From contig JAFFSR010000244.1 of the NCBI GenBank assembly GCA_017163975.1, positions 310,001 through 374,000 of the forward strand: a DNA stretch of 64,000 nucleotides, given 5' to 3'. Position numbers and translations under genes: made by a program. This document shows, piece by piece, positions 58,586 to 64,000 of this stretch (within the stretch, counting starts at the first letter, position 1; the number at the start of each line of letters is the position of its first letter). The notes beneath the pieces were generated by a model. The model saw only the letters and a list, made by a program, of their open reading frames with translations. It did not search any database and had not been told where the DNA came from. The DNA is from Anastatus disparis. Its lineage: Eukaryota > Arthropoda > Insecta > Hymenoptera > Eupelmidae.

Positions 58586-58588
58586 TAT

Positions 58589-59369
58589 GTTATTTTTAAA
58601 AGCACTAATGATTTTATCCATACTTGCCATTGTATAGCGATAATATTTGTTTAAGTTAAAATTGCTCGTTATTTTTGTACTTGCATAGGCATCCTCATAT
58701 TTACTTGATTACAGCGTATTTTCATTTTCAAGTGTAGTCAAACAAATAAATTCCCCTACTTGATTTTACATATACGCAAATATAGCTTTTAAACAAAAAA
58801 TAAAATATATTGTAAAAGTTATTGATTTAAATGTGTTTTTAAAGAATTTATAAGTGGTGAGCATAATATAAATTCAGTTTGTTATTTTTTGATCATATCT
58901 AACCTTTAGAATTTAAATATAAATTTCAAACATTTAAATACAATCCTACGTTTCTTTATTCAATTTGTTACTTCAAATATTTCTTATAATTTTATATTGA
59001 TGCAAAAAAATCTTCTGACATGTTTACTTTTATTTATTTCTATTATTGTAAACATTGTATATTTGTAATACTGAAGAGTTTTTAATAGTTTTTTATTGCA
59101 TAGGTATTATAGTAATTTAATAGTTTAATCACTCGTACCTTAGCATTTTGTAATTACATGTCTTTATGAGCATGCATTCTATACATCTATATTTTTAACG
59201 AAAATCATATTAATTTTTAATTTATAAATATTATAAACTATTTTTACATCTAATTAATTTAACTTTCTATAAATTAAACCTAATAGTTTTTTCTATTTTT
59301 TTCTTCTAGAACTTTAAAAGGTGATAAAGCAAAGTAATGAATTAATGGGTTTTAAAGTTTTGAAAAATT
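58589..59369. other. AT-rich DNA upstream of the transposase-like gene
   Basis: No gene is seen. TTTTTTTCTTCTAG at about 59296-59309 is a good polypyrimidine tract and acceptor, so a 5' untranslated exon of the next gene may begin at 59310. Confidence 0.45.
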
Positions 59370-60419
59370 ATGGCAAATCAGTGTTGTCTAGGAAGTATTT
59401 TCAATAAAAATTGTGACGTTAGTCAAGGAAAAAAATAATAGATCTTGATGATAATGAAAGAACTTTATTGTCTTTAAGAGTGCCAGAAATTAATATTAAG
59501 AATGAGGAGGGATTTATTTGCCTTTTTCACTACACTGAATATTTAATCATGTACATAATAAATCAGAAAAATTGCTGTGATCCAATGCAGAAACACAAAA
59601 AAAAAGTAAACAAATCTTTAATGATTGTTAATTTACAATATTCAATCAACATAAAAGATATATGTGGTTTTGATGTTCCACCAGGAAATAAATTGTGTAA
59701 ATCTTGTAATATTTATCTTAGAAAGAAAGTTAGCGATCCTTTAAGTCTTAATATATTCTGTGCTGATATATTTGTAAAACATCGACAGAACGTAGACAAA
59801 AATTTGATTGGAATAGATCAAAATATTGTTAATTATTTGAATGAAGTTCACAAAATAAAATTAAACATTAATCATAAATTATGCTCTAGATGTTATGCAG
59901 TGGTAAAATCAGATTTATCTGAATATAATAAAACACTTGCTGAAACTTTGATTACTGAAAATATTCAAGAGGGTTTAAGCACAAGTAATACTCTAACTCA
60001 AAATAGTGAGAACTCAGAGTATTTATCACAGAGTCAAGGAAAACGAACAGTTGATCAGATGCTGGACGTGTTAGGCATGCCAATCTTTAAGAGAAGTAAG
60101 AATAATGATGAGCAAACAGTAAAATGTGGTATTAATATATTGGAAAACATTGTCAATAACTTCTCGAATGCTTTTGAAATAGCATATAATGTTCAGTTAC
60201 CAAAATTTGAGAATCTTGAAAGTACATTTAATAAAAACACATGGTTTGAAAGTATGATAAAATCCATCCAAGATCGATACAATTCAGTATTTGATATGAA
60301 TGAAAAAATATTATTATTGACCGTATTACCAGATGAATGGAAATTTACAATGTTTGCAAAATACTTCCAGTGCACTCGTCACATGTATTATGAAGCAAAA
60401 AAGTTAAAAAGGAATGAAG
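59370..60419 (+). CDS. Exon 1: N-terminal cysteine-rich and helical region
   Basis: ATG at 59370 gives MANQCCLGSIFNKNCDVSQG, then a TAA in the run GGAAAAAAATAA; dropping or adding a base continues in frame with IDLDDNERTLLSLRVPEI. The rest is open to the donor GAAG/GTAAAA. Two cysteine pairs (LCKSCNIYL, LCSRCYAVV) suggest zinc binding. The tail TVLPDEWKFTMFAKYFQCTR is helix-rich and may bind DNA. The break may be decay or a homopolymer error. Without splicing the frame would stop 9 codons after the exon. Confidence 0.7.
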
Positions 60420-63400
60420 GTAAAAGAAAATAATACACTGTAAAAATTTTGTGTAATTCGTCAAATTTTATTTTGTGTTAAAATTTTACAAATATGTTTG
60501 TAAAATCAACACAAAAAATTTTTTGATTTAAAAATGTATGTGTACTTTTAAAATTAATACAAAAATTGCTATAGAATTAACACTCGGAGTTTGTAAATTT
60601 TACAAACATATGTGTACTTATTAATTTTAACACAAAAAAATTTGTATTTCATCTCTAACACTTATGTGTGTTAAAATTACAAATTATTTTCTCACTATGT
60701 ACATATTTATTATCCTGTTTTTATTCAAAAAGTTTATTGATATAGAATTCTACCTTCTAAAGTAAAACAACCGTAATCTAACATTTAAAAAAAAATAGAT
60801 TTATTCATATGATTAGAATCATAACGAAATTCTGCATTCAACTGTTTTTGAGGATTTTGAAAAAAAAAAACATTAATCTTTAATGACACCGATGCAAAGA
60901 ATAAAAAGTCTGACTGAATTGGAAATTTAATTCCAGAAAAAAGCGTTAAGGGAATGTAACAGGATCTATGATTTCTACATAGTTACCAACATTGCAGTTT
61001 TTCAAATTTTTAATTTGAATTCAAAAATTTTTCGAAATATCTTTATATTATGCTTTTTGTTAGTTAAAATGGAAGGCTGTAATATAGAGATATTTAACAA
61101 ATTTTTGGATTGATAATAAAAAATTTGGAAAACTGTAATGTCGGTATTTTATATTCCCTTAATTTACACAAATTTAAAAGATATTAGTTAATGCGTCACT
61201 ATTTACTATTTTTAGAAGCATTAATATTTATTGACACTCTCTTTTCTGAGATATATTTCAGAATGTAAGCCTCTTTACAAAAATAAAAAAGCTCATACTC
61301 CTAAGAATAAAAGGCTAAGTAACATTAACGTTTATTGCCAAATATTTTTAAGAAACAAGCATAGTTAACTACATTTTTTAATAGTAAAAAATAAAATTAA
61401 CAATTATTTTTTCATTCCATGCTTTAAATGATCCTTCATTCACTAATTAAATTCACCATTAATATTTACTCATTATAAATATCGTATTTCTTCATACAAA
61501 AAGTTTTTCGCCGTTTTCTCAGTTTCAATCGAAACACAGTTGACGGTTTTTTTACTTTGGACGACAGAATTTAATATGCAATGATGCATCTATCTTGATT
61601 TAATCATTTTAATTACAAATTATTGAGAAATACTTGTTCAACGAAGAATCATAAAAATTTATGTATGACCACATTTCAGGTGTTTTCGGTAAGCGCATAA
61701 GAAAAACGTATACTCGAATCACAGATGAAGTTAAAAACGAGATCATAGCATTTTATTTAGATGATACAAATAGTAGAGCGTTAAGTGGTATTAGGCAAGT
61801 GCGCATGCAAAAGGTTCCTGGAAAACAGTCTATTCCAATACCCAAAAAATTATTACTTTATGATTTGAAAGAATTGTACACTAAATGGATAACAGAAACT
61901 AATAAAAGTCAAGTACCTAGTTTTTCTTTTTTCGCTTGTCTGAAGCCAATGAATTGCGTAAGTGCTGGAGAGCCTGGAACTCATATTATATGTGTATGCT
62001 CCGAACATCAAAATGTAAAACTAAAGTTGGCAGCTGTAATTCCTTTAATGAACTACAGAGAAGTTTTAGAAGAAGGTGTTTGTTCAGATAATAGAGATTG
62101 TATGCTTCATTATTGTAAAAATTGTCCAAAAACTGATGGTATACGCATATTTTTAGAATCTAATATCGATCTGAACGTGAAAAATGTTTATTATAATAAT
62201 TGGGTTATAGAAAAAACAGAAAGTAAAGATAGTGACAGTTCATTTAGTTCTAAAACGAGCTTGAAATCTTTTGAAATACCATTAAACTTTTTTATTGAAG
62301 ATTTAAGTAAAAGTGTTTGGAATTTAACCAAACATCATTTTATTTCTGAAAAACAGAAAGATTATTTAAAATTTTCAAAAAATACATTAGAGAGTAATAC
62401 CGGCCTACTGATTTCAGATTTCGCAGAAAATTATGCTTTCGTAGCACAGGACTCTGCACAGGCGTGGTATTTCAATAATACTACTGCTTCGCTATTTACT
62501 GTTTCATTTTATTATAAAGAAGGTAATGAGCTGAAAACGCAATCTTTTTGCGTTATTTCAGCGAGCACAAAACACCAGGCTTATTCAGTCCACATTTTCT
62601 ATGAAAAAGTACTGGAGGAGATAAAAAAAATGTTTCCATTTATAAAAATTATAATTAATTTTTCTGATGGTCCACCGACACAGTACAAAAACAAGTGAGT
62701 AATATATGGGTCATAATAATATAGTTTTAATATTCGGATTATAAAAAAGTTGCGAATCAAAAGTCAAAATTATGTTTTTATATTATATGTTATATTCTTA
62801 CAATTAAACTACAAAAATCATGCTTGCATCGAAAAAAATATAACGTATTTATTTAAATGAATGACCTCTTTTTAATGTTATAGTTAATAAGATGGGGACA
62901 GACGTGGAACGAAAATTGGCGACACAGCCATTTTGTCGAAAAACAGTTTTAATACGAATTTTTATCCTTTACGTGTAAACATAATATATTTTAAATGTTT
63001 ATTTTTAAATACACAAAGTCGATTAGGTCAAATATATTATTTACTTCAATATTTCATTCGAAATTCCATTTTTTCAGGGACATCAGGGGCTGACGTAGAA
63101 AATTTGACCATTTTTTTAAACCTACGTCATAGAGCTTTAAAAAAATTAATATTTTTATGAATGTACTATTTAAAACTCGACCGAAGAAAGATGCATTTGT
63201 ATTTTTTGTTTAAATTTCATTCCATGAATCATGTAAAATCACCGGCGACATCAATATTAAAACTAGATTATTATGACCCATATAGAAGATTAATAACATA
63301 ATTAATAAATACAATTAATTCTAAAAATCGAAATATTGTTTTCCATAAATAAAGTTACATAAGTAACATTTTACATAAATAACATTTTATTAACAATACT

Positions 63401-63917
63401 TAAGAATTTTTTCAATCAGAAACATCTAATGAATTTACTCATCACAGGAATCACCTTATAAATGTATGCTACCATGAAGAAGATTTCGGTATTAAGCTGA
63501 AATCTTATAATTTTTTCGCTACATCTCATGGAAAAAGCACTTTTGATAGCATAGGAGCAGTTGCGAAAAACTATGCTAGAAGGGCTGCATTGCATGGTGA
63601 AAAAATAACAGATGCAGAGGAAATGTATAATTATCTGAACGAAAACGTTTCAGAAATTAGGTATGGATTTAATCACAACATATTATACAAACTATATTTA
63701 CGAAACGAGCATTTCACTTGAAAAATATTGCAGATTTCTTTGGGTAAGCGAAAATGATGTAATTGCAAGAGGTAAAAAACTTCAGAAGAGATTTACGTCT
63801 GCAATAACAATACACGGAACAAGACAGTACCACTGCTTTGAACCTATAGATGAATATACATTAAAAGCTAAATTATATTCTTTTGATTCAATATCTAATA
63901 CTGTTAAAATTCAATAA
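59370..63917 (+). CDS. Four-exon DDE-transposase-like gene, nearly intact
   Basis: Exons: 59370-60419, 61680-62694, 63448-63660 and 63734-63917, all introns GT-AG (60420-61679, 62695-63447, 63661-63733). Splicing restores one frame across every junction (EG-VFG, YKN-K-NHL, EI-R-FLW). The protein has an N-terminal C-x2-C region, a helical middle, HIICVCSEHQNVKL (CVC-xxHQN), then LLISDFAENY and NFSDGPPTQYKN (two Asp motifs), and HGKSTFDSIGAVAK. This order matches a family I know from many unannotated cnidarian and insect proteins thought to be DDE transposases. The only break seen is one base in an A-run near 59430. Superfamily name not known to me. Confidence 0.72.
61680..62694 (+). CDS. Exon 2: transposase core, first two acidic motifs
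   Basis: Acceptor ACATTTCAG/GT, donor CAA/GTGAGT. The frame begins VFGKRIRKTYTRITDEV and contains IPIPKKLLLYDLKELY, PSFSFFACLKPMNC, GTHIICVCSEHQNV and CMLHYCKNCP (extra Cys cluster). The core motifs are SDFAENYAFVAQDSAQAW (Asp near 62417), FCVISASTKH and IINFSDGPPTQYKN (Asp near 62666). The alternating beta-strand pattern around both Asp motifs fits an RNase-H-like fold. No stop or shift over 338 codons suggests a young copy. Confidence 0.75.
63448..63660 (+). CDS. Exon 3: third motif of the transposase-like core
   Basis: Acceptor ATCACAG/GAAT, donor TTAG/GTATGG. Reads NHLINVCYHEEDFGIKLK, YNFFATSHGKSTFDSIGA and KNYARRAALHGEKIT. In the family I recall the consensus here is ATSHGKGPCDGxGG; this copy has STFDSIG, so Cys and Gly are changed but Asp is kept. 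Splicing to the next exon through a 73-base intron removes a stop and keeps the family ending. Confidence 0.7.
63734..63917 (+). CDS. Exon 4: C-terminal exon
   Basis: Acceptor AATATTGCAG/ATTT. Reads RFLWVSENDVIARGKKLQ, TIHGTRQYHCFEPIDE and SFDSISNTVKIQ before TAA at 63915. The GTRxYHxF motif is shared with the same family. An AATAAA signal overlaps the stop (AATAAAAG at 63914). Confidence 0.68.
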
Positions 63918-64000
63918 AAGATTTTATAACATATGAATAATTTTAGAAAACCTTCAATTTTCTCCTTTTGAAAATCATTATAAATTATTTTAAAAGCACT

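Overview
The window is AT-rich, repeat-dominated eukaryotic DNA, almost certainly from an arthropod and probably an insect. It holds CsRN1-like Ty3/Gypsy, BEL/Pao, I-like and CR1-group retroelements, tRNA-headed SINEs, very many MITE or foldback DNA transposons, long (TA)n tracts and spliced transposase exons. There is no operon, bacterial promoter or conserved single-copy host gene. Order-level assignment is a guess.

Layout. 0-9.5 kb: a decayed Ty3/Gypsy element on the minus strand (gag, protease, RT/RNase H, integrase). Its integrase frame runs straight into a complete vaccinia-related-kinase (VRK)-like domain. 9.5-21.3 kb: a mosaic of non-autonomous DNA elements, two SINEs, foldbacks, a GGCC minisatellite and a 143-bp tandem repeat. 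21.7-24.3 kb: a degenerate satellite. 25.4-31.7 kb: a full-length but inactivated I-like LINE (minus strand, 13-bp target duplication) carrying two MITEs inside ORF1. 33.6-37.6 kb: a 4-kb inverted-repeat element. 37.6-39.2 kb: minisatellites and a dispersed repeat. 39.2-42.5 kb: a second copy of the 4-kb element's arm, broken by three TTAA-flanked insertions. 42.5-43.9 kb: a BEL/Pao fragment. 44.0-47.2 kb: foldbacks. 47.6-53.4 kb: a TTAA element holding a hAT-like element that holds a CR1-group LINE. 53.6-58.6 kb: palindromes, (TCCGTCTC)n minisatellites and MITEs. 59.4-63.9 kb: a plus-strand, four-exon DDE-transposase-like gene that is nearly intact.

How it fits together. Most features are mobile elements nested in one another, and paralogous copies within the window supply natural 'empty sites' that fix boundaries and target duplications (TTAA at least five times, ATAA, TTA, TA, plus 8-bp hAT-type sites). 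The strongest candidate for something new is the in-frame fusion of a VRK-like (pseudo)kinase to the C-terminus of a CsRN1-like Pol polyprotein. The second is the multi-exon DDE-like gene together with a MITE-like element at 19.2-20.9 kb that carries a similar N-terminal zinc-motif exon.
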